From a virus: a stretch of 21,241 nucleotides of DNA. The stretch spans positions 1-21,241 of the IMG/VR virus record IMGVR_UViG_3300009154_000332; one strand, written 5' to 3'. Every line of letters starts with the position of its first letter. Positions within the stretch are counted from its first letter, which is position 1. The position numbers were made by a program, and so were the translations under genes. Shown one piece after another: positions 1-6,978 of this stretch. The notes under the pieces were generated by a model, which was not told the origin of the DNA, searched no databases, and saw only the letters and a list, made by a program, of their open reading frames with translations.

Positions 1-702
1 AACTCAGCGAGGCCCGACGGCGTGATCGAGACGCAGGAAGAGATCCCGGCCGAGGCTCAGGCCCGATTCCGCGATCAGTGGCGGGAGATCTACGGCGGGC
101 CGAAGAAACGCGGCAGCACGGCGATCCTGCCCAAGAAGACGCAATTCAAGGCGATCGACAGCAACAGCAACGAAGCGAACCAGTTCATGGAACTTCGCAA
201 GAGCATGTTGCCAGACATCGCCCGTGTCTACGGCATCCCGACAACGCTGCTCGGCGACGACGCGATGGCGAAATACTCAAACGTTGAACAGGAGTTCGTG
301 ACCGCCCACGTGTTCGGCCTGCTGCCTTGGCAGAAGCGTTTTGAGGGTGCGATCGACCGCTCGATCCTGCGGACATACGACAACCCGATGGACGGCCGGC
401 ACTACTGTCGGCTCGACAGCCGGGCACTACTGCGTGGCGACACTCAGGCCCGCGTGGCGCTGTACCAGTTCCTCTTCAACTGCGGCGCGATCTCGCCCAA
501 CGAGCTCCGCGACTTGGAAGACCTTGACCTGCTGGAGAACCCAGCGGCCAACGCAACCTACATGCAGCTCGGCTTTGCGCCGCTGGGCACGTCGGCGACT
601 GGAAACTCGCCTGACGTTCAGATTGACCAAACGCAAACGCAGTTTCCGTCAGACACGATCGAGCCGCAGGACATTCCGCAGATGGAGCCTACCGATGGCT
701 GA
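1..702 (+). CDS. Phage portal protein, HK97 gp3-like (5'-truncated by window)
   Basis: The frame is open from base 1, so this is the C-terminal part (about 233 residues) of a larger protein. The portal forms the dodecameric ring at one capsid vertex through which DNA is packaged and ejected. The fragment shows typical HK97-family portal features: a stretch around EANQFMELRKSMLPDIARVY, the 'YGIPTTLLGD' motif, a following 'YSNVEQEF' and 'WQKRFEGAIDRSIL' helix, and a Gln/Pro-rich tail. The GTG at 22 is an internal valine, not a start. The stop overlaps the protease start by 8 bp, the usual portal-protease coupling. The family call is from memory of conserved motifs; terminase genes would be expected just upstream. 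Confidence 0.9.
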   Translation, partial: NSARPDGVIETQEEIPAEAQARFRDQWREIYGGPKKRGSTAILPKKTQFKAIDSNSNEANQFMELRKSMLPDIARVYGIPTTLLGDDAMAKYSNVEQEFVTAHVFGLLPWQKRFEGAIDRSILRTYDNPMDGRHYCRLDSRALLRGDTQARVALYQFLFNCGAISPNELRDLEDLDLLENPAANATYMQLGFAPLGTSATGNSPDVQIDQTQTQFPSDTIEPQDIPQMEPTDG

Positions 703-1693
703 ACAAGAAATCGAACGGCGCTACGTTCCGTCGGTCGTCGAGCCGATCGAGCTCGAGGAGCGGTCGGCGGCCTCGCCGACGATCAAGGGCATCAGTCCGC
801 CGTTCAATTCCAAAAGCGAAGACCTTGGAAACTTCCGCGAGGTCTTTGCCCCTACGGCATTTGACAAGATCGTCGGCCGCCACCGGAACGACCCTCGCGG
901 CGGCATGGACGTCGTGGCCCTGTTCGACCACGTGGGGCAGCCTATCGGCCGTACCACGAACGATACGCTCAAGCTGGCAATCAACGAGCGTGGACTGGCC
1001 TACTCGATCAGCCCGCCCGACACCACGCTCGGCCGCGACATCGTGACGCTCGTTCGTCGAGGTGATCTCTACGGCGCGTCATTCGCGTTCTCGGTGGCCC
1101 CAGGCGGCGAGTCGTGGACGCAGGAGGCCGACGGGTCGGCCGTGCGGACAATCAGCGAGGTGGGAAACCTGTACGACGTGTCTGTCGTGACCCGGCCGGC
1201 CTACCCGCAGTCATCGGCCGCCATCCGATCGCTTGACGCTTGGAAGGCTGCCGTGAAGCAGATTCAGCAGCGTGCCGAGGGCTCGGGCCTCGTCATCTCG
1301 CTTGACTACGACCGGACGTTTACGGCCGCGCCGGGAATGTGGCGATCGTTTGTGGAACTTGCCAACGAGCGCGGCAACCGCGTTGTGTGCATCAGCCGAC
1401 GTGAAGAGACGGAGCAGAACGTCGAGGAGATCCGGGCGGCATTCTCTGGCCTCGACATCAGAGAGATTGTGCTGTGCGGCTCGGCCACGCAGAAGCGAGA
1501 CGCCGCGGCCACTCGCGGCATCGCGGTCGACGTGTGGATCGACGACTACCCGGAAGGGATCGTGGCAACCGAGTCGAGATCAGCCGCCGACGACGCAGCC
1601 GACAAGCGCCGCCGCTGGTCATACGCACTGACGGCAGCTTCCGCCCGGCTGATCTCTGCGAGGCTCAAGTCGAATGCACCACGAATCAAGTAG
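695..1693 (+). CDS. Prohead protease fused to a C-terminal HAD-like phosphatase domain
   Basis: A protein of 332 aa. Residues about 20-180 are an HK97-type (S78/U35) prohead protease, which cleaves the capsid delta domain and itself during maturation. Visible catalytic candidates are H79 in 'FDHVGQPIGRT', S129 in 'GDLYGASFAF' and E155 in 'SEVGNLYDVSVVTRPAYP'. Most such proteases end soon after the last motif. Here the frame runs on: residues about 197-290 carry the four HAD signatures, namely D204-x-D206 in 'LDYDRTFT', S234 in 'VVCIS', K267 in 'TQKRDAA' and D283-D284 in 'VWIDDYPE'. The second half resembles small stand-alone phage HAD proteins. ATG 695 overlaps the portal stop; the longer frame upstream is a shadow of portal. 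The protease role is firm. The HAD activity and substrate (phosphatase, possibly nucleic-acid 3'-phosphatase) are inference. Confidence 0.9.
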   Translation: MAEQEIERRYVPSVVEPIELEERSAASPTIKGISPPFNSKSEDLGNFREVFAPTAFDKIVGRHRNDPRGGMDVVALFDHVGQPIGRTTNDTLKLAINERGLAYSISPPDTTLGRDIVTLVRRGDLYGASFAFSVAPGGESWTQEADGSAVRTISEVGNLYDVSVVTRPAYPQSSAAIRSLDAWKAAVKQIQQRAEGSGLVISLDYDRTFTAAPGMWRSFVELANERGNRVVCISRREETEQNVEEIRAAFSGLDIREIVLCGSATQKRDAAATRGIAVDVWIDDYPEGIVATESRSAADDAADKRRRWSYALTAASARLISARLKSNAPRIK

Positions 1694-1841
1694 GTCGTGC
1701 CGCAAGTGCGGCAGCCGCTGCCGCGTGATCACGTCGCGCCGTGCCGGCGACGATCAGGTCCAGCGTCTGGAATGCACTTGCTGCCACGCCCGCCGAAAAA
1801 GACTGGTGCCAGCCACCGAGATCTGGAGCCGCAAGCGATGA
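1674..1841 (+). CDS. Small zinc-ribbon protein (55 aa)
   Basis: The protein is short and very basic, with C9-x2-C12 and C34-x2-C37 forming a probable zinc ribbon. Extra cysteines lie at 16 and 36, and Arg/Lys-rich segments follow both knuckles. It begins inside the end of the protease gene (20-bp overlap) and ends in an ATGA junction with the next gene, which fits a coupled operon. The size and layout recall phage zinc-finger regulators such as Com of Mu, or TFIIS-like ribbons, so nucleic-acid binding is plausible but not shown. No strong Shine-Dalgarno sequence is visible, and translation may depend on coupling to the protease gene. The regular cysteine spacing and the start/stop fit argue that it is real. 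Confidence 0.65.
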   Translation: MHHESSRSCRKCGSRCRVITSRRAGDDQVQRLECTCCHARRKRLVPATEIWSRKR

Positions 1842-2194
1842 ACGCCGATGACTCGATCACCACCGTCTCGGCTCGGCTCAACGCGTTTTTCGTGTCGGCC
1901 CGCGAGCAGGCACGCGACGGGCTCACGTGGAAGGAGTTCGGCCGACTGCTCGTGCAGTTGCTCTACATGGCAGTCGACGGCCTGGAAGCTGTGTCCACGC
2001 TGACGGGCCAGCAGAAACGCGATGTCGCTATGGCGGCCGCCGCGGTGCTGTTCGACTCGCTGGCCGACAAGGCTGTTCCCGTGGCCGCGTGGCCCGCGTG
2101 GATGATCCTGCGGCCGGCCACTCGCGTCCTCGTTCTCTCGCTCGCGTCTGGTGCAGTAGAGGCCCTGCTGTTGATTCTCAGGAGCTCAACATGA
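1838..2194 (+). CDS. Small conserved-looking phage protein, possibly membrane-associated
   Basis: A protein of 118 aa. The ATG at 1838 is chosen over upstream frame-compatible starts because a GGAG lies 9 bases ahead and the upstream part would only repeat the zinc-ribbon gene in another frame. Residues about 30-50 form an amphipathic helix ('EFGRLLVQLLYMAVDGL'). Residues about 60-110 are hydrophobic with Trp-Pro breaks ('AAWPAWMILRPATRVLVL') and a second hydrophobic helix near the C-terminus. I do not recognise a named family. The hydrophobicity and neighbours make a membrane-associated role, possibly holin-like, conceivable. The stop overlaps the next start (ATGA). Confidence 0.7.
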   Translation: MNADDSITTVSARLNAFFVSAREQARDGLTWKEFGRLLVQLLYMAVDGLEAVSTLTGQQKRDVAMAAAAVLFDSLADKAVPVAAWPAWMILRPATRVLVLSLASGAVEALLLILRSST

Positions 2195-2751
2195 TTTCCG
2201 CACTTTTCGTACTCGGAGCCGTCTATCTGATCGCGGGCAAGCAGATCGCCGATCGGTTGCTTTCGCTTTTCGCGAAAACGGAAATGCCAGCCGTGGACGC
2301 CAAGAGCGCGGTGGCAGTTGCCTTGCTGGTGGCAGCCGCTGCAATGTACATGCCGCACATGGACACCACGCCGTCCCCTGCCCCGGCTCCCGAGCCGCCC
2401 AACGGTTTCACGCTCAAAGGAAAGTTCATCGGCCCGACTGCCAGCCAGGACGCCGCCACGCTTGGCGCCCTGTGCGACGAGCTGGCCAACGTCCTCGACT
2501 ACGACTGGGCACAGGCCGAGCCAAGGATCAAGACAGGGGCGGCTATCGAGGATCTGCGTCTCGCAGCTCGAGAGGCCCGTCTCCGCGGCGTGTCGCTCGG
2601 TGCCCGGCAGCCATACGCCCGCGATGCCGTGAAGGCGTATCTGGATCAGGTCGCTGGGACGTCTGGCGGGCCTCTGACGCCAGAGCAGCAGTCGGCGTGG
2701 GTCTCCGCATTCCGTGACGTCGGGAGGGCTGCAAACGATGCCGCGCGATGA
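2191..2751 (+). CDS. Membrane-anchored small protein of unknown function
   Basis: A protein of 186 aa with a clear AGGAG six bases before ATG 2191. The N-terminus is hydrophobic (residues 1-16 'MISALFVLGAVYLIAG'). A second hydrophobic segment follows at about 38-52 ('AVAVALLVAAAAMYM'), then a Pro-rich linker ('PSPAPAPEPP') and a soluble, mostly helical domain of about 120 residues. This is the layout of a small membrane-tethered protein with its C-terminal domain outside or inside depending on topology. It starts in an ATGA junction and overlaps the papain-like peptidase gene by 14 bp. It could be a holin, a spanin-like element or a peptidase partner. I recognise no family. Confidence 0.75.
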   Translation: MISALFVLGAVYLIAGKQIADRLLSLFAKTEMPAVDAKSAVAVALLVAAAAMYMPHMDTTPSPAPAPEPPNGFTLKGKFIGPTASQDAATLGALCDELANVLDYDWAQAEPRIKTGAAIEDLRLAAREARLRGVSLGARQPYARDAVKAYLDQVAGTSGGPLTPEQQSAWVSAFRDVGRAANDAAR

Positions 2752-3835
2752 AAACGGCGACCTGCTGGTCTACGACCCGATGTCGTGGCGTGCCATCGTC
2801 GGTGGCATCCTTGTGGCCGTGGCCGCGTGGATGGCCACGCGGGCGCTGTGGCACGCCGAGCGTGCGATCACCGGCAACACGAACTACGGCTACACGCCAG
2901 ACCCTGTCGGTACGCGACAGTTTCTTGACGAGCTTGAGCAGCCAAACTTCCGCCAGGCGGGCGCAGACGCAGTCGCCAAGGCAAAGGGCGTCGACACGTT
3001 CCTGTATCGTGCCGCCGACAAGGCCAGCCGGGCCGTCTACGCCAAGCCTTTCGCGCCGTGGAATCAGGGCAACGCTGGCACGTGCGTGTCGTTTGGATGG
3101 GGCATGGGTTCGTGGATCGGTCAGAGCGTGGCGTGGGCGGCCGGTGAGCTTCCTGCGCCGCCCAAGATGGTTGCCACCGAACCGATCTATGGCGGCTCCC
3201 GCACAGCAGGACGACTGCCGCCAGTGACGTTTGCCGGCTACTCCGACGGATCGTATGGAGGTGCAGCGGCTCGCTGGGTGTCTGGCAAGTGCAGGGACTC
3301 TGCCGTCGGCGGCATCCTGTATCGCGAGAAGTACGCAGGCGTTGATCTGTCGCACTACTCGATCCCGCTGTCTCGCGAGTGGGGCAACAGCGGCGTGCCC
3401 CTCGAGCTCGCCCGCCTGGCCCACGACCACACGGCCACAGCCGTGGCCCAAATCAACGACTACGACTCGCTTGTGGCCAGCATCGAATCGGGCTACCCGG
3501 TGCCGATCTGTAGCAACGTCGGATTTGCAGCTACCAACGTCAGGGACAAGGACGGATTCCTGCCCCGTGGCGGCACGTGGAGCCATTGCATGGTGATTGT
3601 GGGGTGTCGCCACGCAGCCACCAGCGGACGCGACGGCGTGCTGGTCCTGAATAGCTGGGGCAATTTCTGCTCAGGCCCAAAGTGGCCGCCGGATCAGCCC
3701 GACGGCTCCTTCTGGATCTCCAAGGCAGACGCTACCAGCATCATCGCTCAAGGCGACTCGTTCGCGATCGGCTCTGTCGGCGGCTTTAAGTACCGAGATT
3801 TGCACAACGGCAACTGGATGGAGGTGGCCAAGTGA
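2738..3835 (+). CDS. Papain-family (C1) cysteine peptidase with N-terminal membrane anchor
   Basis: A protein of 365 aa. The papain triad is readable in order: Q110 (oxyanion hole) and C116 in 'NQGNAGTCVSFGWG', H283 in 'WSHCMVIVG', and N305 in 'VLVLNSWGN'. A hydrophobic helix at about 18-34 ('AIVGGILVAVAAWMATRALW') suggests membrane anchoring. I see no typical propeptide, only a helical stretch of about 75 residues before the catalytic core. ATG 2738 is preferred to GTG 2714 because GGGAG precedes it. Phages rarely encode C1 peptidases in the head module. The context (small membrane proteins on both sides) suggests a lysis or cell-envelope role, cutting envelope protein or peptide cross-links. 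That role is inference; the peptidase family is well supported. Confidence 0.9.
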   Translation: MPRDENGDLLVYDPMSWRAIVGGILVAVAAWMATRALWHAERAITGNTNYGYTPDPVGTRQFLDELEQPNFRQAGADAVAKAKGVDTFLYRAADKASRAVYAKPFAPWNQGNAGTCVSFGWGMGSWIGQSVAWAAGELPAPPKMVATEPIYGGSRTAGRLPPVTFAGYSDGSYGGAAARWVSGKCRDSAVGGILYREKYAGVDLSHYSIPLSREWGNSGVPLELARLAHDHTATAVAQINDYDSLVASIESGYPVPICSNVGFAATNVRDKDGFLPRGGTWSHCMVIVGCRHAATSGRDGVLVLNSWGNFCSGPKWPPDQPDGSFWISKADATSIIAQGDSFAIGSVGGFKYRDLHNGNWMEVAK

Positions 3836-4059
3836 GCGTGTTTATCTTCCTGGCGTTCGGTGCGATGGCAGGCGGCGTCGCCAAGTGGTTCATGCCTGGC
3901 AAGTGTCCGGCCGGATGGCTGCCCACGATCGCCCTGGGCGTGGTCGGCTCGTTCGTCGGCGGCCTGCCGTTCGGCGGCCACCCGGCAGGATTCGTCGGCT
4001 CCGTGATCGGTGCCTGTGTTGTTCTCTATGCCTACTCGATCTGGAGTGACGACCGATGA
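3832..4059 (+). CDS. GlsB/YeaQ/YmgE-like small membrane protein
   Basis: A protein of 75 aa starting with GTG in a GTGA overlap with the peptidase stop, with GAGGTGG upstream. It matches the family often named 'transglycosylase-associated protein': a hydrophobic N-terminus, then 'GGVAKWFMPGK', then glycine-rich membrane helices ('LGVVGSFVGGL', 'GFVGSVIGACVVLYAYSIW'). Three membrane segments are likely (about 2-17, 27-45, 50-68). The family is usually chromosomal and its function is unclear despite the name. In this cassette it is a holin candidate or an envelope stress protein. It overlaps the next gene by ATGA. Confidence 0.8.
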   Translation: MSVFIFLAFGAMAGGVAKWFMPGKCPAGWLPTIALGVVGSFVGGLPFGGHPAGFVGSVIGACVVLYAYSIWSDDR

Positions 4060-4319
4060 GCAAGGACGACGTCCGAAAGATCTCGATCGCCGTGATCGTG
4101 GCCGTGGCTGTCACGTGGTGCGCAGCGACGAGCGACTACTCGCCGATCAAGCCGCAGCAAGACCGGCCGGTACTGCGTCTGATCAAGCGGCTGGCGCGTG
4201 TCGGCCTGTGGGTCATGTGGTGCGCAGAGCCGCCACCTCCTGCAGCCAACATGGTCTACCACGCACAGGCGTACGACCGAGAAGGAAACCGTGTTCTTGA
4301 CCACGCGAAAGGCTGGTGA
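4056..4319 (+). CDS. Small single-pass membrane protein, unknown
   Basis: A protein of 87 aa. After a short charged head (MSKDDVRK) comes one hydrophobic segment, about residues 9-25 ('ISIAVIVAVAVTWCAA'), then a basic stretch ('LIKRLARVG') and a second short hydrophobic patch with Trp and Cys ('LWVMWCA'). A Pro-rich and charged tail follows. The start is in an ATGA overlap with the GlsB-like gene. It may be a signal-anchor protein of a lysis cassette. No family is recognised. Confidence 0.65.
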   Translation: MSKDDVRKISIAVIVAVAVTWCAATSDYSPIKPQQDRPVLRLIKRLARVGLWVMWCAEPPPPAANMVYHAQAYDREGNRVLDHAKGW

Positions 4320-4322
4320 CGC

Positions 4323-4475
4323 ATGTGGGCTTATCTGCTCTCGCTGCTGACGAGCTGGTCCGCCGACCCGGCTGCCATCGATCAGGAACATCCTCGAGCT
4401 GCGGCAGCTGTTGCGTACGCGTACGTGGCGATGTCGCCAGCACGCGAAGCAGCTCCAGAGAAAAATCTACCGTAG
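4323..4475 (+). CDS. Tiny putative exported or membrane peptide (50 aa)
   Basis: The frame from ATG 4323 starts 3 bases after the previous stop and encodes a hydrophobic N-terminus (MWAYLLSLLTSW), an Ala-rich middle (RAAAAVAYAYVAM) and a charged end. The preceding gene ends in AAAGGCTGG, a weak ribosome site. The overlapping frame beginning at GTG 4316 gives an arginine/serine-rich product with no hydrophobic start and is less credible. Judged real only from position, spacing and the signal-like N-terminus. Confidence 0.45.
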   Translation: MWAYLLSLLTSWSADPAAIDQEHPRAAAAVAYAYVAMSPAREAAPEKNLP

Positions 4476-4558
4476 ATCAGACCAACTTCGACGGCCAGCC
4501 GTGACCGGCGAAAGTGTGCGAGTCGTTCACGACACCGACCCACATTCCCGAGGACACC

Positions 4559-5779
4559 ATGAACAAGCTCCGACTCGCCCAGGACGAAATCTCCGCCCTC
4601 ATCCCGCAGATCGAGAACCTGCGGAACGTCGACCCGGCCGACGACAAGGACGGCGCTGCGGCGGCCGCCCTGGAAAGGGCGCTGACGCGTGCGGACGAGC
4701 TCAACGTGGTCGTTGAGCGCGAGAACGCGATCGAAGCCCGCCTCGCCTCTGCTCGTGCCAAGCTCACGCCCGTCTCCGACAGCGAGCCCCGCGCCGCCGT
4801 CGAGAAGGGCGAAGTGGCCGGCGACCGTGCCGACATCCGCTCGGGCGTCAAGGCGTTCAGCTCCTCCAAGGCAGCGGCCCTGGTGGGCGGCTACCTCCGG
4901 CAGCTTTACACCGGCGAGATCCGGGCGATGGGCGAGACCAGCTCGACCTACGACGCCAAGGGCGCCGAGTACGTGATCGGTGAGCTCTACAACGCCATCG
5001 TGAACCGCCTGCAGTACGCGTCGGTCGGCCTGCAGCTCGCGACGGTCATCCGGCCCGCCGGTGCCAAGATCAGCTTCCCGAAGGTGGGCGACGCCACAGC
5101 GTCGTTCGTGGCAGAAGGCACGGCGTCGACCGATCAGGATCTGTCGACGAGCGTGGCCGACCTGACCCTCTACGAGATGCGTGCCAGCGTGGCCGTGTCT
5201 CGCAGCCTGCTCGAGGACTCGCCGATCGACGTGGCCGGCCTCGTGGCCGAGCGGTTCGCCCTGTCGTACGCCCAGAAGTTCGACGCCGTCTGGCTCGGTG
5301 GCAACTCGTCCAGCCCGTCCATCACCGGCCTCGCCGGTGCGGTAGCGGCTGGCAACACCATCACCGTCGGGGCCTCTGCCGCGACCACGCTCGCCAACCT
5401 TGCCGACGTCGTCGGCAAGGTCGACGAGACCGTGATGGGAACTAGCTCGTGGGTCTGCAGCCGTGCTGGCTGGGTTGACCTGATGAAGATCTGGTCGGCA
5501 CAGCAGACCACCCAGACGGTCGGCGGCGGCCGCGTGGTGCCAACCGTGTTCGGTGCTCCGGTCTACATCGTCAAGGGCCTGCCCTCGACGACGCTGGCTC
5601 TCTACGGTGATTTTTCCATGAGTTCCGTGGTCGGCATCAAGGACAGCGGCCTTGAGATCGAAGCTGGCCGCGAGATCCTCATGCGGAATCGCCAGGTGCT
5701 CTACGTGGCCAACACCCGGTTTGGCGTGGCCAACCACGCCCCCGAGTTCGTCGGCCGGCTCGCCAAGGCCGCGTCCTAA
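4559..5779 (+). CDS. Major capsid protein, HK97 gp5 family
   Basis: A protein of 406 aa. ATG 4559 follows GAGGA with 4 bases between. Residues 1 to about 100 are charged, helical and coiled-coil-like, as in the scaffolding delta domain that the upstream protease removes. The following fold shows the family signatures: 'AEYVIGELYNAIVNRL', 'TVIRPAGAKISFPKV', 'LTLYEMRASVAVSRSLLEDS', 'WVCSRAGWVDLMKIW', 'GAPVYIVKGLPS' and a C-terminal 'VLYVANTRFGVANHAPEF'. Codon use is strongly C/G-ending and more uniform than in the fibre genes, as expected for a highly expressed gene. The 83-bp gap before it and the hairpin after it suggest it can be regulated as its own unit. Confidence 0.93.
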   Translation: MNKLRLAQDEISALIPQIENLRNVDPADDKDGAAAAALERALTRADELNVVVERENAIEARLASARAKLTPVSDSEPRAAVEKGEVAGDRADIRSGVKAFSSSKAAALVGGYLRQLYTGEIRAMGETSSTYDAKGAEYVIGELYNAIVNRLQYASVGLQLATVIRPAGAKISFPKVGDATASFVAEGTASTDQDLSTSVADLTLYEMRASVAVSRSLLEDSPIDVAGLVAERFALSYAQKFDAVWLGGNSSSPSITGLAGAVAAGNTITVGASAATTLANLADVVGKVDETVMGTSSWVCSRAGWVDLMKIWSAQQTTQTVGGGRVVPTVFGAPVYIVKGLPSTTLALYGDFSMSSVVGIKDSGLEIEAGREILMRNRQVLYVANTRFGVANHAPEFVGRLAKAAS

Positions 5780-5800
5780 TCCGGCAGCGTGACAAACTGA

Positions 5801-5831
5801 GCGGCCGGGGGCGCCGAATGCCCCCGGCCGC
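5801..5831 (+). terminator. Perfect 12-bp hairpin after the capsid gene
   Basis: GCGGCCGGGGGC at 5801-5812 pairs perfectly with 5820-5831 across a 7-nt loop. It lies 21 bases after the capsid stop and 25 bases before the next start. The tail 'atctctatct' is pyrimidine-rich but is not a classical U-run. It is therefore either a leaky terminator that lowers transcription past the capsid gene or a 3' stabilising or processing hairpin. Confidence 0.6.
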
Positions 5832-5856
5832 ATCTCTATCTCCAAGGAATCGCGCC

Positions 5857-6042
5857 GTGCCAAACATGAAATTCATCCGCGACGGCTGGGGCCACAAGGC
5901 CGGCGACGTCGTTGAGAAGCTGCCCGACTTTGCCCTAGTCCTCGAGCAGGAGGGCTACGCGGTGGAAACCACCGAGGCCCCGATCGTCGAACGTGCAGTC
6001 GCCCCCGAGCCGGAGAAGCGAACCGCGAAGCTGGAGAGGTAA
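5857..6042 (+). CDS. Small head-region protein, unknown (61 aa)
   Basis: GTG 5857 is chosen because AAGGA lies 8 bases upstream. ATG 5866 (third codon downstream) is an alternative; further upstream codons run into the hairpin. The product starts 'MPNMKFIRDGWGHKAGDV', has a helix ('LPDFALVLEQEGYAVE') and a charged, Glu/Pro/Lys-rich end. Its place between capsid and connector genes is typical of small accessory head proteins or assembly cofactors. No family is recognised. Confidence 0.65.
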   Translation: MPNMKFIRDGWGHKAGDVVEKLPDFALVLEQEGYAVETTEAPIVERAVAPEPEKRTAKLER

Positions 6043-6045
6043 CCG

Positions 6046-6645
6046 ATGAGGCTCCGCTCTCTCGCAGTCGCCACGCAGCCGATCGTCGAGCCAGTCTCGC
6101 TGGCAATGGCCAAGGCCCACCTGTCGCTACTGCCCGAGCAGGAAGACGACGACACGCTGGTCGTGTCGATGATCGCCACGGCCCGCAGGCTCATTGAGCG
6201 GCGGCTGGGCGTGGCCCTGGCCCCGCAGCAGCTCCGGGCCAAGTTCGACGCCACCGACGGCATGGGCTGGACACGCGGGCCTGACAACGTCGGCCCTGTG
6301 GTGCTACGGCTGCCGGTGGTGCCAGTGCTGACCGGCGGCAGCTACCCGGTGGCACTGGATGTCGACGGCGCGTCCGTCAGCTTGTCCACGTACACGGTCG
6401 ACGCCGACGCCGGCCAGATCCGCTTCTCGTCGGCTCCGCAGATGTCGGACCTGACCACGCTGACGGTCACGTACTGGGCCGGGCAGGCCACGGTCTCGCC
6501 GCAGCTCCGCACGGCCATCCTGCTGTATGTCGGGCATCTGTACTCAAACCGCGAGGCCGTGATCGCCACTGGTGCCCAGCCGGTCGCCATCCCGATGGCG
6601 TTTGAGACGCTCTTGGCCAGCGAGTCTGTCAGCGGGAGGTGGTGA
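6046..6645 (+). CDS. Head-tail connector protein, gp6-like
   Basis: A protein of 199 aa with GGAGAGG before ATG 6046. The N-terminal helical part reads 'EPVSLAMAKAHLSL' then 'ARRLIERRLGVAL'. The C-terminal helix 'QLRTAILLYVGHLYSNREAV' is the hallmark of the HK97 gp6 / phiE125 gp8 connector group, where helices flank an inserted beta region (about residues 80-145). These proteins form the ring below the portal. At about 200 aa it matches the phiE125 gp8 size class rather than the shorter HK97 gp6. The stop directly abuts the next start. Confidence 0.85.
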   Translation: MRLRSLAVATQPIVEPVSLAMAKAHLSLLPEQEDDDTLVVSMIATARRLIERRLGVALAPQQLRAKFDATDGMGWTRGPDNVGPVVLRLPVVPVLTGGSYPVALDVDGASVSLSTYTVDADAGQIRFSSAPQMSDLTTLTVTYWAGQATVSPQLRTAILLYVGHLYSNREAVIATGAQPVAIPMAFETLLASESVSGRW

Positions 6646-6978
6646 ATGGCCATTCCAGCAGGCAGCCTGCGAGAGACGGTCGTGATCGAGAAGCAGAGCG
6701 AGACGCGGAACGCGTTCGGCGAGGCCACCTCGAGCTGGTCGACGCACGCGACCAGGCGGGCGGCCGTCGAGTCGATCAGCTATTCCGAGACGCAGCAGCA
6801 GAACCGCGTCGGCGGATCTGCCAAGTGGGTCGTCACATGCCACTACGTGGAAGGCGTGAGCGGCAAGATGCGTATCCGGTGGAAGAGCCGCGGCGACCGC
6901 TACCTGTACATCTCGTCGGTCGTCGAGTTAGGCACGCGGCAAGAGCACGAGCTCACGTGCGAGGAGAAAGCCACGTGA
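6646..6978 (+). CDS. Phage head closure / head-tail adaptor protein
   Basis: A protein of 110 aa starting immediately after the connector stop, with GGGAGG ahead. It follows the SPP1 gp16 / HK97 gp7 pattern: an 'AGSLRETVVIEKQ' opening, 'RNAFGEATSSWS', a central 'ATRRAAVESIS' and a C-terminal beta strand 'GDRYLYISSVVELG'. Family members plug the portal-connector channel after packaging and provide the tail attachment surface. Its length is normal for the family. It overlaps the next GTG start (GTGA). Confidence 0.85.
   Translation: MAIPAGSLRETVVIEKQSETRNAFGEATSSWSTHATRRAAVESISYSETQQQNRVGGSAKWVVTCHYVEGVSGKMRIRWKSRGDRYLYISSVVELGTRQEHELTCEEKAT

Noticed and set aside
1698-1724. Two overlapping, mutually exclusive hairpins (around 1698-1713 and 1708-1724), like an attenuator
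   Set aside because: They are short, lie within the zinc-ribbon coding frame and have no U-run or leader context. CGG/CGC-rich codons can produce them by chance.
4316-4504. Frame from GTG 4316 as the gene after the 87-aa membrane protein
   Set aside because: Its product is Arg/Ser/Cys-rich and without structure. The frame from ATG 4323 has a hydrophobic N-terminus and fits the cassette better.
4382-5863. Long open frame on the minus strand across the capsid gene
   Set aside because: Antisense shadow of a GC-rich, strongly codon-biased gene. The product is His/Arg/Gly-rich with no recognisable motif. The same applies to long antisense frames at 2543-3613, 10034-11080 and 18922-19866.
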